Origin: Piscinibacter sp047600445
GTDB lineage: Bacteria; Pseudomonadota; Gammaproteobacteria; Burkholderiales; Burkholderiaceae_C
NCBI RefSeq assembly: GCF_047600445.1
Contig: NZ_JASGKT010000002.1
Coordinates: 2,294,001-2,358,000, forward strand
Direction of reading: 5' to 3'
DNA length: 64,000 nucleotides
In this document: positions 16,534 to 24,960 of the stretch, in pieces
Numbering within the stretch: position 1 is the first letter of the stretch
Layout of the letters: each line of letters starts with the position of its first letter
The notes under the pieces: generated by a model
The model's input: the letters and a program-made list of their open reading frames with translations, nothing else
Told to the model about the DNA's origin: nothing
Database searches by the model: none
Program-made: the position numbers and the translations under genes

Positions 16534-16651
16534 GGGGGTGTATGGGGGTGTAGTGGGGTGTAGCCGGGGGGCAGCTCACCCTACCGTATTGCTTGGGAGT
16601 GAACCCTACGCGAGATAAACCCCCCATACACGCGGCTACACCCCCATACAC
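16534..16651. repeat. iteron-like repeat cluster, candidate element replication origin
   Basis: Six copies of a GGGGGTGTA/GTGTATGGGGG motif occur in 118 bp. Three on the plus strand start at 16534, 16544 and 16555; three on the minus strand are at 16621, 16637 and 16641. GTGTATGGGGGTGTAG (16538-16553) is inverted perfectly at 16636-16651. A less GC-rich spacer (CTACCGTATTGCTTGGGAG, GCGAGATAAA) lies between. The cluster abuts the 3' end of the primase-helicase gene, and the 274-bp gap 16386-16659 holds no gene. Repeat array plus adjacent initiator-type protein is the layout of an origin. Confidence 0.6.
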
Positions 16652-16659
16652 GTCTCCGC

Positions 16660-19104
16660 TTAAAGGTCCTGCCTGCGCAGTTCTGCCAGCACGGTGTCGA
16701 GGCTGGCGTGTGCCCATCTGTCGGCGCTCCTCACGATCCACACCGCGACTGGCGTGCTGGTCCTGCCAGCCAGCCTCACCTTGCCTGTGCCGTTGCCCTT
16801 CCAGCGAACGATGCCAGCTTGCTCGGCGCGGTACTTGAGTCTCCCGTCCTGCCTGTCCTGGTCGTAGAGCTGCTGGGCCAGTTCCGTACCGGTAATCACG
16901 TCGCGCGGCCATGTGCGCACAAGCTCGAGCGCACGGTCGTCCGCCTCGCTGCGTACCGACTCAATGACAGCTTGCTTGGCCTCGTTCATGACAGGCCGCG
17001 CGCCTGGGTTGAAGAACTGCAAGTCTCGCTGTCGGAGCCACTCACGCACAGAAGCGATGAACAGCGGGTCATCCAGCAGCGTGTAGAGCCCGGCGTAGTA
17101 GCTCTCGTCCTGCATCGGGTCGCCGTTTCGCACGACGTTCCAGCGCCGGTCGTTGTCACCAATAGGAATCGCGCTCACGTAGTTGCTGAAGATCAGCCAG
17201 CGGCAGCAGTTGTGCTCGACGTGCTCGAAGCCGTACTTCGGGTTTATGTGTCGCTCAGTCGCCGTCACCATCGACTTGAACTTCTCGGAGTTCCGCGTTG
17301 CGGTGCCATGGTGCCCCTCGTTCGCCTCATCAATCACGGCCAGGAGACGGCGGGAGAGCCGTCCATTGAACCCGCTGGACAGCGTCTGGTTCAAGTCGAA
17401 GTCCAGCGCGACGTGCCCCTTCCATACATGGGCAAGGACCGCTGCCATCCAGTTCCGCCCGACGCCCTGCTTCGGCGCGACCATCAGGTAGCCACTGTGA
17501 GGCAGCACGCCGGGGTTTTGCTCGATGTGCGCGAGCCAGTCCAAGAACCGGGTGCACTCCGCCTGCATCGGCACAAGGAACTCGACGTGCTTCACGAAGG
17601 GCTGGGCACGCGCCTGCCAATCGAGTGGCGCGGCATGTGGTCGGGGACGCCACAAGTTCAGCGCATGGTTGCCGAAGGGGTCGGCGCAAAACGGCCCATG
17701 CCGTGGATCGAACGTCAGCGTGTCGGCGCGAAGACGGTTCGGTCGCTTCAGCCAAAGCTCAATCGACGGTCGAGCGGCAGTCCTCTTCTCGCCCTTGGCA
17801 TCTTCCTCTTCGATCTCGGTGAAGCTTGCAGCGAAGTCATTGCGCATGTCGGCTAGCGGCGCGTTGGCAGTGGGACGGTCCAGGAACGCGACGAACGACT
17901 TGGCGCGGATGAAGACCAGTTGCTTCTCCATGTCGTCCGCCGAGAGCACCGGCATGGGCGTTGGCTCCAGCGTCCCATCGCCCACCTTCTTGATACGCTC
18001 CCAGCGTTCGATCTTCACGCGCGCAAGCGCTTCCGCTTCAGCGGCCATGCGCGACCGGATTCGCCTCAGCGTGTAGTCGAGATACCTGTCGTTCTTGGTC
18101 GCCTTCGCGCGCTTCCCGAGCTCGGATTCCCGGAACATATCGCGGCACTGCTGATTGCTCGGACTGTAGAAGGCGAGCATCGCCATCAGGGCCATGTCGG
18201 CTTCAGACTGGCTCGGGTACTCCGGACGACCGATCCACGCGCCACGCCACAGCATGTTGAACTTCTCGGCGTTGGCCGCTGTGCTCGCGCGCAGGAAGAT
18301 CGCTGAGTTGGGTTCGGCGGGCGGAACCTCGACCAGTTCGATGACCGGCGGACGCTCTGCCATCGTCTCCATCTGCGTGAGCATGTTCGACAGGTACTCT
18401 TGCCTGTCGATGATCGGTCGATCCAGTCGCACGTCGCCCGTGCAAGCGATGAACCGCTCTTGGCTGTAGACCTCCACGCCGTTGCGCTTCCGGCCCGCAC
18501 CGATCTTGCCCCGGACCCATATGTGAAGCCCCTGGCCTGACTGACTGCGCTCGCAGTAGCTGTCGAAGCCTTCGATCATTCGGGCGTAGAGGTGGAGATC
18601 CTCTTGCGGTGTCCAGCGGTCCGGCTCGTCGGGGTAGTTGTTCCCATTCCTCACGTCGAGGTCGATGCAGGTATACGGGTCGCCTGCCGACAGTACGTAG
18701 CCGATGCCCAGACCGTGAGCCCAAGCGGCATCCGCCGCGCGGTCGAACGATAGCCACGTCGCAGGGTTCGTGCTGCTCCCTGCGTGGAATCGTCCGTCGG
18801 GCGTGATGCTGGTTGGCACCTTCAGTTCGCCCCGCGCGTTCGGCCCAGCCAATAGCCACTGCGGCCGCTCGCGCAGTTCCTGCGGTATGCAACCCCAGTG
18901 CACCACCCGTTGGGCGGGCTGCGCGGCGGCAGGGGCCGCGATCGGCAGTGCGCCGGTACTTGGGGTGCACCCCGCGCGATCGTCGCTTGCAGCGCCCGCG
19001 CTGCGCTGGTGCTCCAACTGCTGGCCGTCGTAGGCTTGTGCGCTCGTACTTGGTTGGGCGGCGAGGGTGTCGGAGCCCTCCCGCCCGCTTTCTTGATCAC
19101 TCAT
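16660..19104 (-). CDS. phage-type primase/helicase, DUF5906-like
   Basis: An 814-residue replication protein. After a polar linker, residues 60-270 look like a primase-polymerase N-terminal module (HWGCIPQELRERPQWLL, GLGIGYVLS, CIDLDVRNG, GQGLHIWVRG). The C-terminal half resembles the DUF5906/NrS-1-type superfamily 3 helicase: GVGRNWMAAVLAHVWKGH as an altered Walker A, LLAVIDEAN as Walker B, and WLIFSNYVSAIPI as motif C. Note that the usual GKS/T of the P-loop reads GRN. The start MSDQESGRE at 19104 was preferred to the longer frame to 19320. It probably initiates replication of the excised element at the neighbouring repeat cluster. Confidence 0.82.
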   Translation of the reverse strand: MSDQESGREGSDTLAAQPSTSAQAYDGQQLEHQRSAGAASDDRAGCTPSTGALPIAAPAAAQPAQRVVHWGCIPQELRERPQWLLAGPNARGELKVPTSITPDGRFHAGSSTNPATWLSFDRAADAAWAHGLGIGYVLSAGDPYTCIDLDVRNGNNYPDEPDRWTPQEDLHLYARMIEGFDSYCERSQSGQGLHIWVRGKIGAGRKRNGVEVYSQERFIACTGDVRLDRPIIDRQEYLSNMLTQMETMAERPPVIELVEVPPAEPNSAIFLRASTAANAEKFNMLWRGAWIGRPEYPSQSEADMALMAMLAFYSPSNQQCRDMFRESELGKRAKATKNDRYLDYTLRRIRSRMAAEAEALARVKIERWERIKKVGDGTLEPTPMPVLSADDMEKQLVFIRAKSFVAFLDRPTANAPLADMRNDFAASFTEIEEEDAKGEKRTAARPSIELWLKRPNRLRADTLTFDPRHGPFCADPFGNHALNLWRPRPHAAPLDWQARAQPFVKHVEFLVPMQAECTRFLDWLAHIEQNPGVLPHSGYLMVAPKQGVGRNWMAAVLAHVWKGHVALDFDLNQTLSSGFNGRLSRRLLAVIDEANEGHHGTATRNSEKFKSMVTATERHINPKYGFEHVEHNCCRWLIFSNYVSAIPIGDNDRRWNVVRNGDPMQDESYYAGLYTLLDDPLFIASVREWLRQRDLQFFNPGARPVMNEAKQAVIESVRSEADDRALELVRTWPRDVITGTELAQQLYDQDRQDGRLKYRAEQAGIVRWKGNGTGKVRLAGRTSTPVAVWIVRSADRWAHASLDTVLAELRRQDL

Positions 19105-19214
19105 GGTCTTGAAGCTCGTATGAGGCTGACACGCCGCGACGCAGGCGAGACCGCGCCAGCCAGATTGATTGGTGTGTCGTGTGGCACGACGGACGGAACG
19201 GAGGTCCGTGCGTC

Positions 19215-19448
19215 TTAGGCCGTTGCCAGTTCGGCGAGCTTGGCTGCGGCGGGCACAACGCGCCGCGCATCGAGCCAAGCCTTCACCTCGGAGCGGCGGT
19301 ATCTGACCTTCTTGCCGCATTTGTAGTGGGGCGGCCCATCACTTCCCCGGCTGCGCTCGCTCTCCACGGTGCTGCGTGCCTTACCGACGATGGCGCAGAA
19401 GTCGTCTGTGCCCATCCAGTCGTCGGGGTCCAAGATGCTGTTCGACAT
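19215..19448 (-). CDS. AlpA/excisionase-like HTH protein
   Basis: A 77-residue protein with a MerR/AlpA-type winged helix-turn-helix: WMGTDDFCAIVGKARSTVES followed by PPHYKCGKKVRYRRSEVKAWLDAR. Such small proteins sit beside integrases in prophages and islands and control excision or integrase expression. It lies between the primase and the integrase, 110 bp before the primase start. The upstream region carries repeated GCGGGTGA sequences that may be its binding sites. Confidence 0.8.
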   Translation of the reverse strand: MSNSILDPDDWMGTDDFCAIVGKARSTVESERSRGSDGPPHYKCGKKVRYRRSEVKAWLDARRVVPAAAKLAELATA

Positions 19449-19489
19449 GGTGATGCTCCGAACACGGGCTCACCACGCACAAAGGAAAA

Positions 19490-19586
19490 GCGGGTGAGCG
19501 CCAACAGGAACCAGCGCGCTATCGCGCTGGGCCTGCGGTCGTCACCCGCGTCGGTGTCCGGCAACGTAGAGGGAATCTCACCCGCG
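19490..19586. promoter_or_regulatory. GCGGGTGA repeats and hairpin upstream of AlpA-like gene
   Basis: GCGGGTGA occurs at 19490-19497 and in inverse orientation (TCACCCGCG) at 19542-19550 and 19578-19586. A perfect 8-bp hairpin CCAGCGCG-CTAT-CGCGCTGG lies at 19511-19530 between them. The 261-bp gap from 19449 to 19709 has no gene. Direct and inverted short repeats upstream of an AlpA-like gene suggest operator or arm-type recombination sites. Confidence 0.4.
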
Positions 19587-19709
19587 TGGCATCGGCTCTG
19601 TCTCTGGAACTTTCCTCGTGGGCGCGCCCCAGTGCGGCGCGTTGGGTATTGCTAGCTGCTGCAAGCGTAGCACGCGACCCGCATCCAATGTTCCATCAAA
19701 CTCGCCGCC

Positions 19710-21023
19710 TCACACCTCCGCAGTGATCCACTTGGCGATGGCCTCAACGTCCGCCGTGAGCGCCTGCTTGCTGTTGGCGTAGTGCCGTGCGTGCACGTCG
19801 CCGCTGATGTGATTCGTCAACAGGCGTTCACGGTCGGCGCTCACGCCCACCTGGGCGCACACATCCACGAAGGTGCGGCGCAGGTCGTGGATCGTCACCC
19901 GCGTGCCCGCTACCTCGGACACTGCCTGCATGGTCGCATCGGCGTCTGTGATGTAGCCCAACCTCCCCCACGACGGGAAGACGTACTCGCTGGAACGCTC
20001 GGCACGCCGGCGCTCTGCAACCTTCTCGCTAGGCTCGGGAAGCTCGCGCCGGGACTTGAGCAGCGCGCGGAGTGGCGTGCTCATTGGCAGCGTGATGCCG
20101 TTGTGGTTCTTCACAACATCGCCTGGCAGGTGAAAGGTCCCCGCCTCGAAGTCCACGTTCGACCAAAGCAGCGAGCCCGACTCGGTCTTGCGTGTGCCCG
20201 TGAGCAGCATGAATGACACCCAATCGGCGCTTGTCCGATCATCGACCGTCCTGGCCGCTGCGCGCCGCTTCTCAAGCATCGCCCAGACGGCGCGAACCCG
20301 ATCCAGCGGGACGCGGGTGTCGCGGGGCTTCTCGGGCTTGGGCTTGCGCTTCTTGAACATGCGCTGCACCGGATTGACCGCTAGCAGCGGGTACTCTCCG
20401 TCGTCGGTTTCGAACATGTCGCGCGCGTGGTTCAAGAGCGCTCGCAAGTTGGCGAAGCACTGCGCCGCCTGAGACGGGGAGCTCTCGCTGATGGCGTCGA
20501 ACCGCTCGATGCAGGCATCACGCTTGATGCTGGCGACAGGCTCGTCGGCCCAATCCGCAAGGTTCACCGTGACGTGACGCTCGATGTCGCGGATGCTGGC
20601 GGCCCGCAGTGCACCGTGGCGCGTCCTTTGGTGCTGTACGTAGTGCTCCATGACCTGCCGCAGCGTGATCGTCTGCGCCTCGGTGAGCACCGCCGCCGCC
20701 CTGTCAGCTTCCACCTTCTGCTGATCGCGGACAACCGGGTCCACGCCGTCCAGCATCTCGACCTTGAGCGCCATCGCCTTCGCCCGCGCTTGGTCGATCC
20801 GCCAAGGGTCGTTGTGCCTGCCGATCTTGATCTGGCGCTCCTGGCGGGTGCCCTTGACGCGGTACTGGAGCAGGTACGTTCGCACTGTGCCCGCCGCGTT
20901 GATACGGACCCCCAGCCCCTTCACCTTGTCGTCCCACACGATCACGTTCGGCCTTCCGGATGGGCAGGCCGCTGACTCAACGAGGGTGTTCGTCAGCCTC
21001 TTCACATTGTCTTTCGCTTCCAT
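19710..21023 (-). CDS. int: tyrosine recombinase integrase
   Basis: A 437-residue phage-type integrase. The N-terminal DUF4102-like arm-binding region includes VWDDKVKGLGVRI and RTYLLQYRVKGTRQERQIKIGRH. The catalytic core shows the first Arg in LLTGTRKTES, HDLRRTF for H-x-x-R, and the nucleophile Tyr in HARHYANS. The start at 21023 (MEAKDNVKRL) has a GGGGAG ribosome binding site six bases upstream. It transcribes away from attR at 21188 and is the obvious recombinase for the 49-bp tRNA-Asn repeats. Confidence 0.95.
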   Translation of the reverse strand: MEAKDNVKRLTNTLVESAACPSGRPNVIVWDDKVKGLGVRINAAGTVRTYLLQYRVKGTRQERQIKIGRHNDPWRIDQARAKAMALKVEMLDGVDPVVRDQQKVEADRAAAVLTEAQTITLRQVMEHYVQHQRTRHGALRAASIRDIERHVTVNLADWADEPVASIKRDACIERFDAISESSPSQAAQCFANLRALLNHARDMFETDDGEYPLLAVNPVQRMFKKRKPKPEKPRDTRVPLDRVRAVWAMLEKRRAAARTVDDRTSADWVSFMLLTGTRKTESGSLLWSNVDFEAGTFHLPGDVVKNHNGITLPMSTPLRALLKSRRELPEPSEKVAERRRAERSSEYVFPSWGRLGYITDADATMQAVSEVAGTRVTIHDLRRTFVDVCAQVGVSADRERLLTNHISGDVHARHYANSKQALTADVEAIAKWITAEV

Positions 21024-21187
21024 GTTCACTCCCCTGTTTCTCAGCACCGTATCAGCACGTATGCTATGGCTAATGCAAGCTGCAAGGGGCGATTCATGTC
21101 AGCAGCTCGTCTACAACTTATTGATTTACATGAGTTTTGTCCGACTACTGCAACCGAGCACAAGCTATCGCAAGCACCCGCTAGATA

Positions 21188-21236
21188 GGACTGTTAATCC
21201 GTAGGTCCCTGGTTCGAGCCCAGGTCGGGGAGCCAA
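21188..21236 (+). repeat. attR: second copy of the tRNA-Asn 3' end
   Basis: Identical over 49 bp to 11715-11763. Upstream sequence (CTAGATA) does not continue the tRNA, so this is a partial copy left by site-specific integration and marks the right border of the element. A host-type terminator follows directly. Confidence 0.95.
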
Positions 21237-21244
21237 GATAGTCA

Positions 21245-21275
21245 AGTGCCCGCCAGTGAGCGGGCACTCTCATTT
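21245..21275 (+). terminator. original terminator of tRNA-Asn, now separated
   Basis: Perfect 9-bp stem AGTGCCCGC / GCGGGCACT with a 6-nt loop followed by CTCATTTT, 8 bp beyond attR. Before integration it would have lain directly behind tRNA-Asn. Confidence 0.8.
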
Positions 21276-21434
21276 TGGCGGCGATATGGGACAGGTATGA
21301 GCCGGCGTCCCATATCCAGTAGTTGGCCCTACCCCCTCACCCCGTCGACCGAAGCCATCGTCCGCACGGCCCTGACCAAGCGCCATGCCGCACGCCGCGC
21401 ATCGCTGCGGCGGTTGCGTACCAGACGAAGGCCA

Positions 21435-21887
21435 TGCTGGAACACGCCGAAGTGTCGATCCAGGAAGCGGAGAAGCTTGCCGGCTCTGGTGCGTTAGCAA
21501 AGGAAGACAAGCAGACGAAGAGCTTGAAGCGCGCCATTGGCCTTTTGCGCGAGCAGTGGGCTAGTGACCAGCTTCCTACAGATGTGCGTCGACTGGCCGA
21601 GAACCTGCTTGCGCTGACAACAGCGCCTCCAGCTCGACCTTGACAGGGTAAAAGCAATCCTTGACGCGAGGAAGGCTGCCTCCGGCTCTCATCCGACGAA
21701 CCTGTCACCCTATGCCACGGTCGTCCAATATCTCCTGTCCGAGGAACAAGCGGCAATGGTTGCCTATCTCGAAGCTGACCCGGCGGGGCATGAGAGGCCA
21801 CCCACAGCAGTCTTGATCCCAGCCGAGATCGATGTGCCGGCTGGCATCGACCGCACGAAGTGGAGGAACGCCGTTAGCGTGAGTTAA
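21435..21887 (+). pseudogene. frameshifted remnant of an unrecognised gene
   Basis: Two protein-like stretches lie in different frames. Frame one (ATG 21435 to stop 21643) reads MLEHAEVSIQEAEKLAGSG..., a helical charged segment. A second frame, open from 21618 to TAA at 21887 with no suitable start, reads QLDLDRVKAILDARKAASG... and ends RTKWRNAVSVS. Together they look like one gene broken by an indel near 21630, or two truncated genes. No family recognised. Apart from this, the 950 bp between attR and the methylase holds no intact gene. Confidence 0.45.
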
Positions 21888-21956
21888 GTTTCCACGCGAC
21901 GCGGTGCGACGTTGCCCATGCCTCTTCTCGGTACAGCTTGCCCAAACGCCCGCCGG

Positions 21957-22013
21957 CAAGTCGCCATCCAGGATGCCGGCCTCCCACATCGCATCGCCGG
22001 ACATACGCATCAA
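21957..22013 (-). pseudogene. possible UmuD/LexA-type peptidase remnant
   Basis: The minus strand encodes LMRMSGDAMWEAGILDGDL, which closely resembles the conserved catalytic segment of UmuD (typically RVSGDSMxxAGIxDGD). The catalytic Ser position reads Ala, and the frame is disrupted on both sides. It is best read as a decayed fragment of an SOS mutagenesis protein or related repressor. The evidence is one short motif. Confidence 0.35.
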
Positions 22014-22191
22014 GAAGGTGGCCTGCGGATGGCTAGGCCAGGCAGCACGTACGCGGGCCGACGACGATCGAGGAAGCGGGCGATGAAGAAGGGCTGTACA
22101 AAAGTGCAGTACTATGAGCCGTTCTCGATCGCAGCGTGCATGGCCGCTGAGTAGGCTGAGGACGGATACACGCTAGACGGGCGCGACACGC

Positions 22192-23607
22192 ATGAACGAA
22201 GCGGTTATCGACTCCTTGCGGCATGAAGCCAATGCCAAGCTCGACCCCAAGAAGAAGGGTGCTCTCGGGCAGTTCATGACGCCCTTCAAGATCGCCGAGT
22301 TCATGGCCGGGATGTTCAAAAAGCGCGATGGTGTGGTACTGCTCGATGCGGGGGCCGGCATCGGCTCTCTGACACTTGCCGCCGCCAGTGCCGTCAACGT
22401 GGTTCGCGCTGAGGCCTGGGAAATTGATCCCGTGATGATTGGCTACCTGCGGGACAACCTTGCGAGCCTCGGCGTGCCGTTCGCGCTGCACGAAAAGGAC
22501 TTCATCCTCGACTCAGTCGACCGAATCCAGTTCGATGAGGGGACGCGGTTTACTCATGCGATCCTTAATCCGCCGTACAAGAAGATCAGCACAGAATCAC
22601 ATCACCGGCAGGCCTGCCGGCAGGTTGGCCTTGAAATAGTCAACCTCTATACGGCGTTCTTCGCGCTGGCAATGCTGCAAATGAAGGACGGCGGCGAGAT
22701 CGTCATCATCATCCCGCGCTCATTCTGCAACGGTCCGTACTACAAGCCGTTCCGCGACCTGATGCTCGGCAAATGCTCGATCGACGCAATCCATGTTTTC
22801 GAATCGAGAAGTCAGGCCTTCAAGGACGATGAGGTACTTCAGGAGAACATCATCCTGAAGCTCACACGCGGCGCAAAGCAAGATGCAGTCCGGTTGTCCT
22901 ATTCGCGTGACGCGAGCTTCTCGGATCTGCATAGCCGTGAAGTACCATTCGACATGGTCGTGCATCCGCTGGACAAGGAGCGGTTCATCCGCATCCCGAG
23001 GCACGACGAGGATCAGGACGATGACACCGATCTGTTTACGCACTCGCTCAAGGACCTGGGCCTTGAGGTTTGCACCGGCCCAGTCGTCGACTTCCGGCTG
23101 AAGCAATGGTGGAGTCGGGATCCCCAACCAGGAACCGTACCCTGCATCTATCCGCACCACTTTACCAAGAATGGCTTTGAGTGGCCGAAAGAGCACAAGA
23201 AGCCGAACTCGCTGTTGCGCAGTCCCGAGGTTGACAAGTGGCTGATGCGCGAGGGCATCTATGTGATCGTCAGGCGCTTCTCCGCCAAGGAGCAGCGGCG
23301 GCGGGTTGTCGCATACATCGTGACGCCCGAGGACACAAAGAGTGAGCTGGTCGGTTTTGAGAATCACTGGAATGTCTTCCATGTCCACCAAGGCGGATTG
23401 CCGCTTGACATTGCTAAGGGGCTCGCGGCGTTCCTCAACACGACGGTGCTCGACAATTACTTCCGGATCTTCTCCGGTCACACGCAGGTCAACGCGACAG
23501 ATCTGCGCAATATGAAGTATCCGAGCCTTGAGCGCCTGCGCGTGCTGGGCAAGCACTACCGCTACGGTATGGAACAACAAGATATTGACAGATTGCTGGG
23601 AGAATGA
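22192..23607 (+). CDS. type II N6-adenine DNA methyltransferase, BsuBI/PstI type
   Basis: A 471-residue modification enzyme. The SAM-binding motif I appears as LLDAGAGIGSL with Asp52, and motif IV as NPPY at residues 126-129, giving N6-adenine methylation. The QFMTPFKIAEFMAGMF N-terminus is typical of this methylase group. The next gene, overlapping by ATGA, is a BsuBI/PstI-type endonuclease, so the predicted target is CTGCAG; specificity is inferred from the partner. The gene is visibly less GC-rich than its surroundings, indicating transfer. Confidence 0.9.
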   Translation: MNEAVIDSLRHEANAKLDPKKKGALGQFMTPFKIAEFMAGMFKKRDGVVLLDAGAGIGSLTLAAASAVNVVRAEAWEIDPVMIGYLRDNLASLGVPFALHEKDFILDSVDRIQFDEGTRFTHAILNPPYKKISTESHHRQACRQVGLEIVNLYTAFFALAMLQMKDGGEIVIIIPRSFCNGPYYKPFRDLMLGKCSIDAIHVFESRSQAFKDDEVLQENIILKLTRGAKQDAVRLSYSRDASFSDLHSREVPFDMVVHPLDKERFIRIPRHDEDQDDDTDLFTHSLKDLGLEVCTGPVVDFRLKQWWSRDPQPGTVPCIYPHHFTKNGFEWPKEHKKPNSLLRSPEVDKWLMREGIYVIVRRFSAKEQRRRVVAYIVTPEDTKSELVGFENHWNVFHVHQGGLPLDIAKGLAAFLNTTVLDNYFRIFSGHTQVNATDLRNMKYPSLERLRVLGKHYRYGMEQQDIDRLLGE

Positions 23608-24545
23608 GCAAGGAACTGAAGCTGACGGAGGCGCTTCGAGTCCTCAATGATTTGGGCATGCCGCGTGCGCAGCAGAACGAGCGAACCGCTCTCTGCCTGC
23701 TAGCTTTGGTAAACATGATGCCGACGAAGCGATGGGCTGATGCGGAAGCGCCGCTAGTCGGGATAACGCCGATCATGGAATGGGTGAAAGAGCACTACGA
23801 CATCGACTACGCACCCAATACCCGCGAGACGTTCCGACGGCAGTCGATCCATCAGTTCATCGAAGCAGGCGTATGTCTCTACAACCCCGATCAGCCCGAT
23901 CGGCCGGTGAACAGTCCGAAGACCGTGTACCAGATTGAGCCGCATCTGCTCAAGGTATTGCAGCGGCTCGGCACACCAGGCTATAGGGGTGCACTCAAGG
24001 GCTTCCTCGCGACGCGTGGGACGCTGGTACAGAAGTACGCGAAGGCGCGCGAGATGGAGATGGTGTCAATCAAGGTGAAGGAGGGCTACCAGATCGCGCT
24101 ATCGCCTGGCGATCATTCGGAGCTGATCCGCGCGATCGTCGAGAACTTCGGGCCGCGCTTCGCGCCCGGTGGTGAGTTGATCTATGTCGGCGACACTGGA
24201 AACAAGCACGGCTTCTTCGACAAGGATTTGCTCGCAAGCCTGGGCATGGTGCTCGACAACCATGGCAAGCTGCCGGATGTCGTCGTTTACATGCGCAACA
24301 AGAACTGGCTTCTGCTGATTGAGTCGGTGACGAGCCACGGGCCCGTGGAGTCAAAGCGGCAGATTGAGCTGGCGAAGCTCTTCAAGTCATGCACGGCAGG
24401 CCTTGTGTATGTGTCAGCGTTCCCAGACCGCAAGACCTTCCTGCGCTTCCTGGATGTAATTGCCTGGGAGTCGGAGGTCTGGATCGCGGATGCTCCAACG
24501 CACATGATCCACTTCAACGGAGCCAGATTCCTCGGCCCCTACTGA
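23604..24545 (+). CDS. BsuBI/PstI-family type II restriction endonuclease
   Basis: A 313-residue endonuclease whose N-terminal half looks like the helical BsuBI/PstI N-terminal domain. The catalytic C-terminal domain carries PDVVVYMRNKNWLLLIESVTSHGP, with Asp225 and Glu240 placed as in the family's PD-(D/E)XK variant. It should cut unmethylated CTGCAG. The start overlaps the methylase stop. Full length and apparently intact. Lower GC and position beside an att site indicate acquired defence DNA. Confidence 0.9.
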   Translation: MSKELKLTEALRVLNDLGMPRAQQNERTALCLLALVNMMPTKRWADAEAPLVGITPIMEWVKEHYDIDYAPNTRETFRRQSIHQFIEAGVCLYNPDQPDRPVNSPKTVYQIEPHLLKVLQRLGTPGYRGALKGFLATRGTLVQKYAKAREMEMVSIKVKEGYQIALSPGDHSELIRAIVENFGPRFAPGGELIYVGDTGNKHGFFDKDLLASLGMVLDNHGKLPDVVVYMRNKNWLLLIESVTSHGPVESKRQIELAKLFKSCTAGLVYVSAFPDRKTFLRFLDVIAWESEVWIADAPTHMIHFNGARFLGPY

Positions 24546-24960
24546 ACGTGCCTGCTGTCGTGCATCCGGAAGGCTGGCTCTCGATCGACCTCAAGGAGGT
24601 GCCGAGAAGTGGGCGAAGCAGGTCTGCAAGGAGCGGGACAAGCGGTACGACAACATCCTCTCCGAGGAGGAGACGGATCGACGCTGGACCAGTGATCTAG
24701 GCGAACGGGTCTTCGATCGCTGGTTGCGGCATCACCGCGTTCAGGAGTATCCAGGAAGAACTCACGTGCCACGCGTTGCATCGCCAGCAGATCTGAGCCT
24801 TCGGCATCGATCGGGTCGATAAACATTCGTTCTCCAAGGCCGAACTGCAAGCCTATTGGAAGCTGATCGTTGATTGGCCAGGTTCCCGCGGCAGCGTCAC
24901 GAACGCGCCGCTGTCGAGCGACTTGATGGCCGCGGAGGCCGCTAGCCATGGGCGCCACCC
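24546..24960. other. junction region with gene remnants, no intact gene
   Basis: A plus-strand open stretch, 24607-24822, reads KWAKQVCKERDKRYDNILSE and continues to RHRSGR without a plausible start, looking like the tail of a lost island gene. Near 24880-24955 the minus strand reads LAASAAIKSLDSGAFVTLP, weakly like the C-terminus of a Gfo/Idh-type oxidoreductase that may once have followed the TRAP genes. The region probably marks the ragged border between the acquired restriction system and host DNA. Confidence 0.4.

Larger units (their letters stand above)
11715..21236. mobile_element. integrated element in tRNA-Asn (satellite- or P4-like)
   Basis: About 9.5 kb is bounded by exact 49-bp direct repeats of the tRNA-Asn 3' end. 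It encodes a tyrosine integrase beside the distal att site, an AlpA/excisionase-like HTH protein, a primase-helicase, an iteron-like repeat cluster, an XRE-ImmA/IrrE plus DUF4411 pair and a six-gene operon of small phage-type proteins. All genes run leftwards. I see no capsid, portal, tail, lysis or conjugation genes. GC content looks lower than in the host flanks. Integrase plus primase-helicase plus candidate origin resembles P4-like satellites or phage-inducible islands. Confidence 0.88.

Noticed and set aside
21188..21236. Second tRNA-Asn gene
   Set aside because: Only the 3' 49 bp are present; the acceptor 5' strand and D-arm are missing, so it is an att copy, not a tRNA gene.
22033..22491. 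152-codon minus-strand frame across the methylase start
   Set aside because: Antisense to the methylase N-terminus that carries clear SAM-binding motifs; no supporting domain.
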